Below, piece after piece: positions 49,317-58,792 of a stretch of DNA of 59,097 nt (positions are counted from its first letter, which is position 1; every line of letters begins with the position of its first letter). Source of the DNA: Lutibacter sp. (GTDB lineage Bacteria > Bacteroidota > Bacteroidia > Flavobacteriales > Flavobacteriaceae); assembly GCA_030694935.1 (NCBI GenBank), contig JAUYUA010000033.1, forward strand, positions 1 to 59,097, read 5' to 3'. Made by a program: the position numbers and the translations under genes. The notes under the pieces were generated by a model. That model did not search any database. It was not told the origin of the DNA and saw only the letters and a list, made by a program, of their open reading frames with translations.

Positions 49317-51413
49317 TTACCAAATTTTAACCCTGTCGTCTGGTTCCAAATACATGTTGTCATTTGGCTTGATGTTAAAAGCCTCATAAAATGCATCAAC
49401 ATTGGTTAATGGCATATAAGCCCTATACATTCCCGGCGCATGCGGATCGGTTTTTATTAAATTACGCAAGGCGTCTTCGCGCATTTTTGTGCGCCAAACG
49501 GTTGCCCAAGATATAAAAAATCGTTGTTCTGCGGTAAATCCATCAATTTTTCCAGGCTTGCCATTTGTTTTGTAAAACAATTGCAATCCTTCCAAAGCGG
49601 CATTCACGCCACCTAAATCGCCAATGTTCTCCCCTAAATTAAATTTACCGTTTAAGTACACTCCCGGCAATGCTTCCTTTGCGCTATATTGATCTGCCAA
49701 TTTAGTTCCCAGAACAGTGAATTTTTCCAAATCTTCCGCAGTCCACCAATCCACTAAATTACCGTCACCATCAAATCTAGAGCCTGAATCATCAAAACTA
49801 TGAGAAATTTCATGTCCGATTACAGCGCCTATTCCGCCATAATTAACTGCTTCATCGGCCAAATAATTGTAAAAAGGCGGTTGTAAAATCGCTGCCGGAA
49901 ATACAATTTCATTATTGGTGGCGTTAAAATAAGCATTCACTGTTTGAGGTGACATACCCCATTCTGTTCTGTCAACAGGGCTTCCCAATTTTGCAATATT
50001 TTTATCGAAATTCCATTTTCTGGCATTCATTGAATTTTGGAAATAGGAACCGCCGTCATTCACGCCAACAACCACCAATGCCGAATAATCTTTCCATTGA
50101 TCGGGATAAGCGATTTTAACGGTTAATTTATGCAATTTTTCAATGGCTTTTTGTTTTGTTATATCGCTCATCCAATCCAATTTTTGGATTCTGATTTCAT
50201 AACCTGCCATCACATTTTTGATCATTTCCATGGCTTTGGCTTTGGCTTCTGGCGGAAACTTTTTATCAACGTACAATTTTCCCAACGCTTCACCAATAAC
50301 GCCATTTATAGAACCTAAAGCTCTTTCATTGCGAGGAAGCTGTTTTAAAGCTCCTGTTAATTCCTTGCTGTTAAACTCCCAATTTGCGACTTCAATTTCA
50401 TCGCTTAACATATTTGCGGCACCATCAATTGCCGTCCATTTTAAATACAATTTAATATCGTCAACAGAACTTGCTTTGATAATGGAATCCATTTTAGCCA
50501 TATATTTTGGCTCTCTAACCACAACGGTATCTATTTTAGCTACGCCAATACCCGTAAAATAAGCATTCCAATGAATTGTTGAAGTAAGTTTAGCTAATTC
50601 GTCGATACTTTTTGGATTGTACGATTTTCTGCGGTCTCTTGATTCTTCTTTGGTCATTCTTGGCTTTGCCAAATTGTATTCATAATTAAAAATACGTTGT
50701 GCATTTTTGCCTGCAATTTCTTTGGAATCTCCATAAAATTGCAGCATTTTGGCAATGTGCGCAATGTATTTTTCTCTTTTCAATTTTGTGTTGTCATCTT
50801 GATCCATATAATAATCGCGTGACAAACCCAATCTTGCCGGCGAAACATAGCCCACATACCTATTGCTGTTTTTTAAATCGTTGGAAATGAAAAAATTATA
50901 AAAACCCAATCCGCCAAAAGGAGCGCTTTCTACTAAAAGTCGATTCAAGTCTTCCAAATTATTTACGGCATCAATTTTAGCCAAAAATGGAAGCACAGGA
51001 TTAATGCCTTGGCTGTTTCTTGAAACCGTGTCCATGATGGATTCATAATAATTTACCGCTTTTTCCTGATCGGACATTGCTGTTAAATTTCCTTGTGCAT
51101 CTTTTAATTTTGGGGCGTTTTTTTGCGCAATCGCTTCATTTAAAATTTCCAGTACATCGGCATCTGTTTTTTTTCTGAGTTCGTTGAAACTTCCCCAAGA
51201 AGTTCTGTCGGCCGGAATTTCAGCCTTATCAAGCCAAGCGCCATTCACATATCTAAAAAAATCATTCGATGGTTTTGTTTTGGGATCCATATTCTGGACA
51301 TTGATTCCCGGTGTATTTTTTTTGGTTTTCATGTTTTGTGCTTCACTTTGGTGCGTTATCGTAAACGCTAAAAGCATTAAGCTTAGCCATTTAAAATTTG
51401 TGTTACTTTTCAT
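49317..51413 (-). CDS. M13-family zinc metalloendopeptidase (PepO/neprilysin-like)
   Basis: 698 residues. N-terminal signal peptide (KWLSLMLLAFTITHQSEAQ) puts it in the periplasm or envelope. The M13_N helical domain covers most of the first 450 residues. The zinc site is HEISH (534-538) with E595 in ENIGD as third ligand, and the protein ends ..PDDRVKIW. The family cleaves oligopeptides. It is the last gene of a minus-strand run after a MazG-like gene and an SDR gene (gaps 12 and 31 bp). Confidence 0.93.
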   Translation of the reverse strand: MKSNTNFKWLSLMLLAFTITHQSEAQNMKTKKNTPGINVQNMDPKTKPSNDFFRYVNGAWLDKAEIPADRTSWGSFNELRKKTDADVLEILNEAIAQKNAPKLKDAQGNLTAMSDQEKAVNYYESIMDTVSRNSQGINPVLPFLAKIDAVNNLEDLNRLLVESAPFGGLGFYNFFISNDLKNSNRYVGYVSPARLGLSRDYYMDQDDNTKLKREKYIAHIAKMLQFYGDSKEIAGKNAQRIFNYEYNLAKPRMTKEESRDRRKSYNPKSIDELAKLTSTIHWNAYFTGIGVAKIDTVVVREPKYMAKMDSIIKASSVDDIKLYLKWTAIDGAANMLSDEIEVANWEFNSKELTGALKQLPRNERALGSINGVIGEALGKLYVDKKFPPEAKAKAMEMIKNVMAGYEIRIQKLDWMSDITKQKAIEKLHKLTVKIAYPDQWKDYSALVVVGVNDGGSYFQNSMNARKWNFDKNIAKLGSPVDRTEWGMSPQTVNAYFNATNNEIVFPAAILQPPFYNYLADEAVNYGGIGAVIGHEISHSFDDSGSRFDGDGNLVDWWTAEDLEKFTVLGTKLADQYSAKEALPGVYLNGKFNLGENIGDLGGVNAALEGLQLFYKTNGKPGKIDGFTAEQRFFISWATVWRTKMREDALRNLIKTDPHAPGMYRAYMPLTNVDAFYEAFNIKPNDNMYLEPDDRVKIW

Positions 51414-51425
51414 TGTTTTAGGATT

Positions 51426-51815
51426 TTATTGATCATTTAAAATTTTTAAAATATTCGGTTTAAAATAGTTTGGGCCTTTTAAAACTTTGCCGTCTTCCCT
51501 GTAAATCGGGTTGCCGTCTTCACCCAATTTGCTCATATTGCTGCGCTGAATTTCATTAAAAACTTCCTCAATTTTATATTGCATTCCGTGCTCCAAAATA
51601 GTACCACATAAAATATACAGCATATCGCCCAAAGCATCGGCGACTTCAGTCAAATCATTGTTTTTGGCGGCTTCCAGATATTCTTCGTTTTCTTCAGCCA
51701 TTAAATTGAAACGTAATTTTAATTTATCGTCATCTAATTTCGCGATAGGTTTGTGCTGAATTCCCAATCCGAAGGATTCGTGAAATTCCTGAACAGCTTT
51801 AAGTTTATTGATCAT
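51426..51815 (-). CDS. MazG-like/PRA-PH-superfamily nucleotide pyrophosphohydrolase
   Basis: 129 residues, all-alpha NTP pyrophosphatase: AEENEEYLEAAKNNDLTEVADALGDMLYILCGTILEHG has the E-E-x2-E...E-x2-D metal pattern. The C-terminal SNMSKLGEDGNPIYREDGKVLKGPNYFKPN is a typical extension of the flavobacterial type. It probably hydrolyses a modified or surplus dNTP; substrate unknown. Confidence 0.85.
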   Translation of the reverse strand: MINKLKAVQEFHESFGLGIQHKPIAKLDDDKLKLRFNLMAEENEEYLEAAKNNDLTEVADALGDMLYILCGTILEHGMQYKIEEVFNEIQRSNMSKLGEDGNPIYREDGKVLKGPNYFKPNILKILNDQ

Positions 51816-51846
51816 TTTAATAATTATATTTTAGTTGGTAACTCTT

Positions 51847-52563
51847 TTAGGTAAACTTAGACAGCCATGAAGACGGCACAGTTTTTAACACAAATGCCAC
51901 CAATCTCCAGCGTTTTGTGATATAGGCTTTTTTCTTTTTGGTTTGTATTGCCTTATAAATTTGTTTAGAAGCCTTTTCTGCGGAAGCCATCCAAAAAGTT
52001 TTTCCCAAAGCCAAAGAAGTATCCACAAATCCCGGCTGAATATCTGTTACATAAATGTCGGCTTTGCTCCTTTTTCCTTTCATCCAAAGTGATTCCAAAT
52101 AATTTGCCTGAAATGCTTTTGAAGCAAAATAAGCCGGCACATGACGATTTCCGCGAATGGATGCTATGGAAGAAATCCCCACCAAATGTCCATATCCTTG
52201 TTCCCTAAAAAAATTATATGCCAATCCATATATTTTAACGGCAGCAATCACATTGGTTTGCAACGTTGGCAGTTCTTTTTCCCAGGCCAAATCGTAATTT
52301 GGATCGCCAATACCCGAACTGTAAACCACTAAATCGAGGGTTTTAAATTCGGTTTTTAAAGTTGAAAATAGCGCATCACACGAATCTAAATCGGTTACAT
52401 CATGTGTTTTAACCACAAATTTCTCCGGATTTACAGCTTTAATTTCTTCGAGTAATTCCGCTCTTCTGCCTGTAATTAAAACCTTATCGTAATCCGCCAA
52501 CAACAATTTGGCGAGTTCTTTTCCTATTCCGGAAGTTGCTCCAATAATTAATGCGTTTTTCAT
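51847..52563 (-). CDS. Short-chain dehydrogenase/reductase
   Basis: 238 residues, classical SDR. GATSGIGKELAKLL (NAD(P) loop), VVYSSGIG (NNAG position), catalytic GISSIAS with Ser and the YFASKA motif (Y-x3-K). No signal peptide. Substrate unpredictable. First gene of the minus-strand run with the MazG-like gene and M13 peptidase, and divergent from the small membrane protein at 52627. Confidence 0.9.
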   Translation of the reverse strand: MKNALIIGATSGIGKELAKLLLADYDKVLITGRRAELLEEIKAVNPEKFVVKTHDVTDLDSCDALFSTLKTEFKTLDLVVYSSGIGDPNYDLAWEKELPTLQTNVIAAVKIYGLAYNFFREQGYGHLVGISSIASIRGNRHVPAYFASKAFQANYLESLWMKGKRSKADIYVTDIQPGFVDTSLALGKTFWMASAEKASKQIYKAIQTKKKKAYITKRWRLVAFVLKTVPSSWLSKFT

Positions 52564-52598
52564 TTTTATTTATGCTGAAATGTAAACCGAAATTTACG

Positions 52599-52606
52599 TA
52601 TTTTTG
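52599..52606 (+). promoter_or_regulatory. -7 element for the small membrane protein
   Basis: TATTTTTG fits TAnnTTTG, 20 bp before the ATG at 52627. Confidence 0.5.
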
Positions 52607-52626
52607 GAGTTAAATATACATTTAAT

Positions 52627-52812
52627 ATGTTTAGTAAAGGACAATTAATTTTTGCGGCATTTTTTGTGATTGCTTTTATTATGGCGATGGTTTGGAGTTA
52701 TAAAAAAGACATTAAAATTCATAAAAAATATTACAAAAACGCATTTATTGTGCTTATTTCCACTATATTAATCATCATTATCTTTGCCTTAATCACCTTC
52801 TCTTTACACTAA
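52627..52812 (+). CDS. Small two-helix membrane protein
   Basis: 61 residues with two hydrophobic segments (LIFAAFFVIAFIMAMVWSY and AFIVLISTILIIIIFALITF) around a Lys-rich cytoplasmic-type loop (KKDIKIHKKYYKN). A good -7 element lies just upstream. I recognise the type as a conserved flavobacterial hypothetical but no function is known. Confidence 0.8.
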   Translation: MFSKGQLIFAAFFVIAFIMAMVWSYKKDIKIHKKYYKNAFIVLISTILIIIIFALITFSLH

Positions 52813-52953
52813 AAACAGGCTATTTAAAAGTTTCTAAAAACCGCCATTCTGAACTCGGTTCAGAACCTCATCATTATGAGAACCTGAAACAATTTCAGGT
52901 AGACGAAATTTTAACTTTTAAACAGCCTGCCTTGTTTTAATCAATATCGACTT

Positions 52954-54986
52954 CTAGTTTACAGCCGGCAACGTGGTATATCTTTTTGCATAATCCAACA
53001 TTTGCTCAGCAAAACTTGCTGGCTGCACAACTTTTACATCCATAATATTTCCATCCGCATCTAATTCTGCAGTCAAAACTGGATTCACAAAACCGCTGTA
53101 TGCCGCCGATTTAAATTTGCTGTTACGTTCTAGCACTTCCTTGTGAATGGCTTGGTCAACTTTTACGCCGTAAGTGTCAACCAAAGCTTTACCAGCTTTA
53201 AAATCTCCTTCCGATTTAATGCGTTGTATTTCACTCAACAATTCACCAAACAAAACTCTTAATTTTGCGTAATCACGAACAACAAAATACGTTTTATTGT
53301 CTTTTGTTACTTTTTCGATCACATTGTCTTTTTTGCCTTTTTCAAAAGCCCAGGCAGCCACCAATTGTCGGTTTCTCATATGAGATTCCTCAACATCATC
53401 GCCCAAGTTTAATCGAATCAATTGGGTCATTAAACCATTTCGGATATAATTGTCATAAGCCGCTTTTCCAATTCCTTGCGCATTTGGCGAAATTTTCATT
53501 TCCACCAATTTTGTGTCAGGCAAATAATACAAACCAACCAAATCTGCACGTGCTTCTTCCAAAGTTGAAGCATAATTTTTCAAGGTTTCTTTTGGTTGTC
53601 CGATTCCGTCATTTATTTGTCCGCTTGCGTGACCAATCACTTCGTGCAAAGCCGTATGCAATTTGTCGGCTTCCTGGCCATATTTAATTTCATTTTCAAC
53701 TTCAGCTTCATCAAAAGCAAATTCCTTTAATCTGTCTGTTCCTCCGGCCATATTGTAAGCTTCAATAATATTCCCGAGGGAAACAGATTTTGAACCGTGT
53801 TGTTCACGAATCCAGTTGTTGTTTGGCAAGTTAATGCCAATTGGCGTTGAAGGCGAAGAATCTCCAGCTTCAGAGGCTACATTGACTGTTTTGTATGAAA
53901 CGCCTACCACATTTTTCTTTTTATGGGAAGCCTGCAAGGTTGAATTATCTTCGAACCACTGGGCGTTTTCAGCTAAAACAGCCATTTTTTTAGACATATC
54001 AAAATCTTTTATCTGAACAATTGACTCAAACGAGCCTCTGTGTGCAATTGGATCGTTGTAAACCTCCACAAATCCGTTAATATAGTCGATATCGCCTTCG
54101 GTGCTGGTTGCCCAAACAACATTGTAAGCATCCCAAGTTTTTAAATCACCTGTTTTATAATAGGCAATCAGCAATTTTAAGGCTTCCGCTTGCTTTGTGT
54201 TTTCTGCAACTTCAACCGCTTTTTCTAGCCAACCAACCATTTTTTCAAGTGATGCACTGTACATTCCGCCAACTTTCCAAACTTTTTCTTCTAAAGATCC
54301 ATCGGCATTTTTAACCAATTTCGAATTCAAACCAAATTCAATAGGCATTTTGTCGTTTTTGTTGATTTTTAAAGCATAGAATTTTTCTGCCTCTTTTTCT
54401 GTAACATCAGGTCCGTAATAATTTGTGGCTGAACCCAATAACAAACCTTTAGCTTCATCCAGATTTACTTTTTTGGCATCTTTATCGTTAAAAATAACTT
54501 CATAAGCTTCACCTGTAAGATTGGTTTTGGTTTCTTTTAACAAGGTGTCAAAATAAACTTTTGAAAATTCGGGTTTAAATTTATCATTTGAATAATGATG
54601 GTGGATTCCGTTAGAAAACCAAATTCTTTTTAAATAAATTTCAAAATTTTTCCAGTCTTCAGTTGTTTTATCACCGGCATAATTTTGGTAGATATTTTCC
54701 AAAGCACGCTTTATGGTTAAATTATGGCGATAATTTTGGTCGTAAATAATATCGCGTCCTTCCATACCGGCTTGCGATAAATAATACACCAATTTTTTTG
54801 CTTCAATGTTAAGCTTTCAAAACCCGGAATTTGATAGCGCAGTATTTTAACATCGGCAAATTGTTCAACTTCATAGTTAAATTCGGTTGAAACTTCTGTT
54901 ATTGGATTTTCTTCCTTTTTTTGATCGGCACAAGAAAATAAGAATGATACCGTTAACAGCATCGGTAAAAAATATTTAATTTTCAT
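52954..54986 (-). pseudogene. M49 dipeptidyl-peptidase III-like zinc peptidase, frameshifted
   Basis: Two frames join to one protein of about 676 residues. The first ~65 residues (54986-54790) give a lipoprotein signal KIKYFLPMLLTVSFLFSC and EQFADVKILRYQIPGF..LTLKQK; the rest (from about 54790) continues LVYYLSQAGMEGRDIIYDQNYRHNLTIKRALENIY. The zinc motif HEVIGH and EEARADLVGLYYL (HExxGH...EExxAD) identify peptidase family M49. The break is in a run of seven A (minus strand), where eight would restore the frame. The gene may be intact in reality if this is a sequencing error. Family members cleave dipeptides from N-termini. Confidence 0.85.
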
Positions 54987-55032
54987 TTGATGGATAATTT
55001 AAAATTTATCAACAAATTTACTATTTAAAAAA

Positions 55033-55230
55033 CATTATTGTCCGGTTAAATTTTCCAAAACAATCAGGTCGCCCCGATGGGGCTTTAATCCTGACTTTTT
55101 ACAATATTCTACAAACATTTCGCTCCTACGGAGCTGTTTATAGTCCCATCGGGACGACCTGATTGTAGAAATTAGATTTTCATTAAAAACAAGCCCCCAT
55201 CGGGGCGACCTGTTTGTTAAGTCCCATTTA
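55033..55230 (-). repeat. Composite palindromic intergenic element, copy B
   Basis: Reverse-complement match to 3-198 with only scattered mismatches and one or two indels, including the AGCTCCGTAGGAGC unit and both end motifs. It fills most of the gap between the M49 gene and the SRPBCC gene (54987-55302); nothing else is seen there. Confidence 0.85.
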
Positions 55231-55329
55231 TATTGAGATTTATTAAATGTAATGGATTTTTATCGGACAACATTGTTTTAAAAACAATAAATCCCTAAAT
55301 TAGTGATTAGTAATTCTAAATTTCCTATT

Positions 55330-56340
55330 TTGAAATATCTAAAATACTTCATCTTCTTTCTTCTTGCAGCAGTTATTGTGCTGGCCATTTACGGTGCTAT
55401 ATTGGAAAGCAAATACGACATCAAGCGTTCCCGAATCATAAAAGCACCTGCTGAAGTTGTTTTTGAGAACATAAATGAGTTTAAAAATTGGGAAAATTGG
55501 AGTCCGTGGTTTGAAACCGACCCAACAATGGTAACCTCTTACCCTGATACTACATCGGGCGTTGGCGCATCATACAGCTGGAAAGGAAAAAGTGGCAGCG
55601 GATTTATGAAAACCGTCTCGTTGATTCCAAACAAAGAAATAGTGCATCAAATTAATTTTGGAAAAAGCAGCACGCCCGAGGTTTATTGGAAATTTAATGA
55701 AGTTGATGAAGGCACTGAAGTTGTTTGGGGAATGCGGGGTGAAAACTCATTTACCGAAAAATTTTATTGGTTGTTTAAAGGCGGTATAGAAAAAAATACG
55801 ATTCCGGTTTACGACAGAGGTTTGGAGTTATTGGAAAAGCATATCTTAACTGAATTGGAAAAGCATTCTTTTGAAGCAATAGGCGCTGTTGATTATGGCG
55901 GCGGATTTTATTTATACCAGACCATTTCATGCCAAATTCAGGAAATTGAACAAAAAATGAATGAAATGTTTCCTGTTATTGTGGAATATATGGCTAAAAA
56001 CAATATTGAAGCATCAGGAAAACATTTTACCCTCAACCATAAATGGGATGAACAAAATAATACTGCCATGTTTTCTGCCTGTATTCCTGTAAAAGAAAGG
56101 GTAATTACCACCGGAGATGTTTTAACTGGTTATTTAAAACCGCAAAAAACTTTTAAAACCATATTTAAGGGCGATTATAAGTTTGCCAATGAAGCCTGGG
56201 AAGCCGCTTATAACGGATTGGTTGCCCAAGGTTTTACTGAAATTGTTGGCGCCGAACCTTTCGAAATTTATACAATTGGCCCAACTGATACCAAAAATTC
56301 GGCTAAATGGGTTACGGAGATTTATATACCGATAAAATAA
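55330..56340 (+). CDS. Membrane-anchored SRPBCC/GyrI-like protein
   Basis: 336 residues from a TTG at 55330 (LKYLKYFIFFLLAAVIVLAIYGAILES, one N-terminal membrane anchor); a GTG at 55303 would add nine residues and is the alternative. The SRPBCC domain follows (IIKAPAEVVFENINEFKNWENWSPWFETDPTM...YSWKGK..SGSGFM), then a GyrI-like effector-binding domain (AIGAVDYGGGFYLYQTI...YTIGPTDT). The protein probably binds a small hydrophobic ligand; no pathway is indicated by neighbours. Confidence 0.82.
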   Translation: MKYLKYFIFFLLAAVIVLAIYGAILESKYDIKRSRIIKAPAEVVFENINEFKNWENWSPWFETDPTMVTSYPDTTSGVGASYSWKGKSGSGFMKTVSLIPNKEIVHQINFGKSSTPEVYWKFNEVDEGTEVVWGMRGENSFTEKFYWLFKGGIEKNTIPVYDRGLELLEKHILTELEKHSFEAIGAVDYGGGFYLYQTISCQIQEIEQKMNEMFPVIVEYMAKNNIEASGKHFTLNHKWDEQNNTAMFSACIPVKERVITTGDVLTGYLKPQKTFKTIFKGDYKFANEAWEAAYNGLVAQGFTEIVGAEPFEIYTIGPTDTKNSAKWVTEIYIPIK

Positions 56341-56419
56341 TGCTGAAAGCTCAAAGGTGAAAGTTTAAAGGCTAAATTAAAAAAATCGTAAATCTAAAAT
56401 CGTAAATCTAAAATTTAGT

Positions 56420-56983
56420 TTACACTTCATGATATCTAAAACATTCGGTTACGTGGTCATTAATCATTCCGGTGGCTTGCATGTGTGCATAAATTACGGT
56501 TGAACCCACAAATTTGAATCCGCGTTTTTTTAAATCTTTTGAAATGATGTCCGACAATTCGGTGGTTGCAGGAAGTTCACTCAGTGTTTTCCATTTATTT
56601 TTGATGGGTTTACCTTTGGTAAAATTCCAAATATAGCTTGAAAACGACCCAAATTCTTCTTGAACTTCCATAAAAGCAACGGCATTGGAAATGGTGGCTT
56701 TTATTTTCAATTTATTTCTGATGATACCTGCATTAAGTAACAATTCTTCATACTTGGCTTCGGAATAATTGGCTATTTTTTTATAATCAAAATGATCAAA
56801 AGCACTTCTAAAATTTTCTCTTTTCCGAAGAATGGTAATCCAGCTTAATCCCGCCTGAAAGGTTTCCAAAATTAAAAATTCAAACAATTTATCGTCGTCA
56901 TAAACAGGAATTCCCCACTCCGTATCGTGATAAGCCATATAAAGCGGGTCGTTTTTACACCAACCACAACGTACTTTGTCCAT
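56420..56983 (-). CDS. tag: DNA-3-methyladenine glycosylase I
   Basis: 187 residues from ATG 56983. Zinc-binding RCGWC near the N-terminus with HDTEWG, and H..ECFRYH at the C-terminus (HVTECFRYHEV). The LILETFQAGLSWITILRKRENFR segment is the catalytic/helix region, and GFKFVGSTVIYAHMQATGMINDH the helix-hairpin-like part. Removes 3-methyladenine from DNA. It follows the ggt gene by 15 bp and may be co-transcribed. Confidence 0.93.
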   Translation of the reverse strand: MDKVRCGWCKNDPLYMAYHDTEWGIPVYDDDKLFEFLILETFQAGLSWITILRKRENFRSAFDHFDYKKIANYSEAKYEELLLNAGIIRNKLKIKATISNAVAFMEVQEEFGSFSSYIWNFTKGKPIKNKWKTLSELPATTELSDIISKDLKKRGFKFVGSTVIYAHMQATGMINDHVTECFRYHEV

Positions 56984-56998
56984 TTTCAATCTATATTT

Positions 56999-58678
56999 TT
57001 AATATCCGGCAGCTTGTCCGTCTTTTCTCGACTCAGATGCTCCGTAATAAACACCATTTTCACTGTCGTACATAATTGCTTGATATCCTCCAAAATAACC
57101 GCCATAGCCAACTTTATGGCCTTTGGCAATTAACTTTTTTATAACATCAAAAGCAAAACCGCTTTCCATTTTAATCTCGCCGGTATCCATAACTTTTTCA
57201 CCAGTTGGGGATGAGGACCCCACATGTTCTATTCGAGGGGCATCACCCGCTTCTTGTAAATTCATTCCAAAATCAATTAAATTCATTACAATTTGAACAT
57301 GACCCTGCGGTTGAAAATCTCCTCCCATAACACCAAAACTAACAAAAGGCTTTCCGTTTTTAGTAATAAAAGCTGGAATTATAGTGTGAAATGGTCTCTT
57401 TTTTGGCTCAAAAGTATTAAATTTACCTTCTTCCAAGCTAAATAATTCCCCTCTGTCCTGTAACATAAAACCCAGTTTTGGCGGAACCATCCCAGATCCC
57501 ATTCCTCTATAATTACTTTGTATAAGAGATACCATATTTCCGTCTTTATCGGCTGCCGTTAAATAAACGGTGTCTCCACCGCTAATTATCCCTGGATTAA
57601 ATATCCCCGCAACTTCTTTTATTAATTCTTTTCGTGTTTTTGCATATTCTTTTGAAATTAACTGCTGAACAGGAACCTTCACAAAATCCATATCTGCATA
57701 ATATTCCGCCACATCTTCAAATGCAAGTTTTTTTGCCTCGGTGACAATATGAATATGGTCAACTGAACCGTATTTTATTTTTGAAAAATCATATTGTTCA
57801 ATAATATTTAACATTTGTAAAGCGGCTATGCCTTGCCCATTTGGAGGTAATTCCCAAATATCATAACCTCTGTAATTGGTTGAAACTGGATTTACCCATT
57901 CCGATTTATGGGTAGCCAAATCATTATAATTCAGAAACCCGCCTTGCTCTTTTATAAACTCGGCAATTGTCTTTGCAATTTCACCTTTATAAAAGGCATC
58001 TCTTCCTCCTTTAGCAATTTTAGCATAAGTTGTAGCCAAATACTTATTTTTAAAAATTTTTCCTTTTGAAGGTGCTTTGCCATTTATGCCATAAGTATCC
58101 ATCACATTGGGAAATTTTGAAGCCAAATAAGGAACGGATTGCTGCAAATAATAACCTATCAATTCGGTCACGGGAAAACCTTCATTTGCATATTTTATGG
58201 CAGGTGCTAAAATTTGATCCATAGGAAGTTTTCCGAATTTTTTATGCAACTCAAACCAACCGTCAACACAACCCGGAACACTCACGGGCAATGGACCCAA
58301 TGATGGAATTTTTTTATAGCCATTGTCTTTAAAATACTGCAGTGTGAGTTTTTCAGGCGATCTTCCGCTCGCATTTAAACCATATAATTGTTGGGTTTTG
58401 GCATCCCAAACTATGGCGAATAAATCGCCTCCAATACCGCTTCCTGTGGGCTCCATTAAGCCTAAAGCTGCATTTGCCGAAATGGCTGCGTCTATTGCAG
58501 ATCCTCCTTGTTTTAAAATATCCAATCCTATTTGGGTTGCCAAAGGATGGCTTGTTGCCACCATGCCATTTTTAGCAATTACTTCCGATCTTGTAACAAA
58601 GCCAGCCCCTGTAAGTCTGTCTTGCGCATATATATGGGAGGTCGCCAACACCACCAAAAAAACTGTGAAATATTTCAT
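56999..58678 (-). CDS. ggt: Gamma-glutamyltransferase
   Basis: 559 residues. Cleavable signal peptide (YFTVFLVVLATSHIYAQ), so periplasmic. The N-terminal half has GMVATSHPLATQIGLDILKQGGSAIDAAISANAALG and PTGSGIGGDLFAIVW; the catalytic nucleophile region is GGDTVYLTAADKDGNMVSLIQSNYRGMGSGMVPPKLGFMLQDRG, where the Thr would be freed by autocleavage; the C-terminus has GGDFQPQGHVQIVMNLIDFGMNLQEAGDAPRI. It degrades glutathione or gamma-glutamyl peptides. Confidence 0.93.
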   Translation of the reverse strand: MKYFTVFLVVLATSHIYAQDRLTGAGFVTRSEVIAKNGMVATSHPLATQIGLDILKQGGSAIDAAISANAALGLMEPTGSGIGGDLFAIVWDAKTQQLYGLNASGRSPEKLTLQYFKDNGYKKIPSLGPLPVSVPGCVDGWFELHKKFGKLPMDQILAPAIKYANEGFPVTELIGYYLQQSVPYLASKFPNVMDTYGINGKAPSKGKIFKNKYLATTYAKIAKGGRDAFYKGEIAKTIAEFIKEQGGFLNYNDLATHKSEWVNPVSTNYRGYDIWELPPNGQGIAALQMLNIIEQYDFSKIKYGSVDHIHIVTEAKKLAFEDVAEYYADMDFVKVPVQQLISKEYAKTRKELIKEVAGIFNPGIISGGDTVYLTAADKDGNMVSLIQSNYRGMGSGMVPPKLGFMLQDRGELFSLEEGKFNTFEPKKRPFHTIIPAFITKNGKPFVSFGVMGGDFQPQGHVQIVMNLIDFGMNLQEAGDAPRIEHVGSSSPTGEKVMDTGEIKMESGFAFDVIKKLIAKGHKVGYGGYFGGYQAIMYDSENGVYYGASESRKDGQAAGY

Positions 58679-58706
58679 AAAGTTGCTTGTTTAAAGTTGT
58701 TCACAA

Positions 58707-58714
58707 CAAAAATA
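58707..58714 (-). promoter_or_regulatory. -7 element of ggt
   Basis: On the minus strand TATTTTTG fits TAnnTTTG, about 28 bp before the ggt ATG. A small GTTGT-TC-ACAAC inverted repeat follows it. Confidence 0.5.
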
Positions 58715-58748
58715 ATTTAAATAATTAAAAATAAGCATCTTAAATATT

Positions 58749-58756
58749 TATATTTG
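58749..58756 (+). promoter_or_regulatory. -7 element of the terminal lipoprotein gene
   Basis: TATATTTG is a perfect TAnnTTTG, 36 bp before the ATG at 58793. Confidence 0.5.
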
Positions 58757-58792
58757 GAATATATTTTGTTGTAGTTTTAAAAAAATACCGTC

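Noticed and set aside
3-55230. 55-kb composite transposon bounded by the inverted 197-bp elements
   Set aside because: The elements have no transposase, the interval contains ordinary core genes (cys, leu, nad, ilvE), and such elements are usually multicopy. Kept only as a possible inversion substrate.
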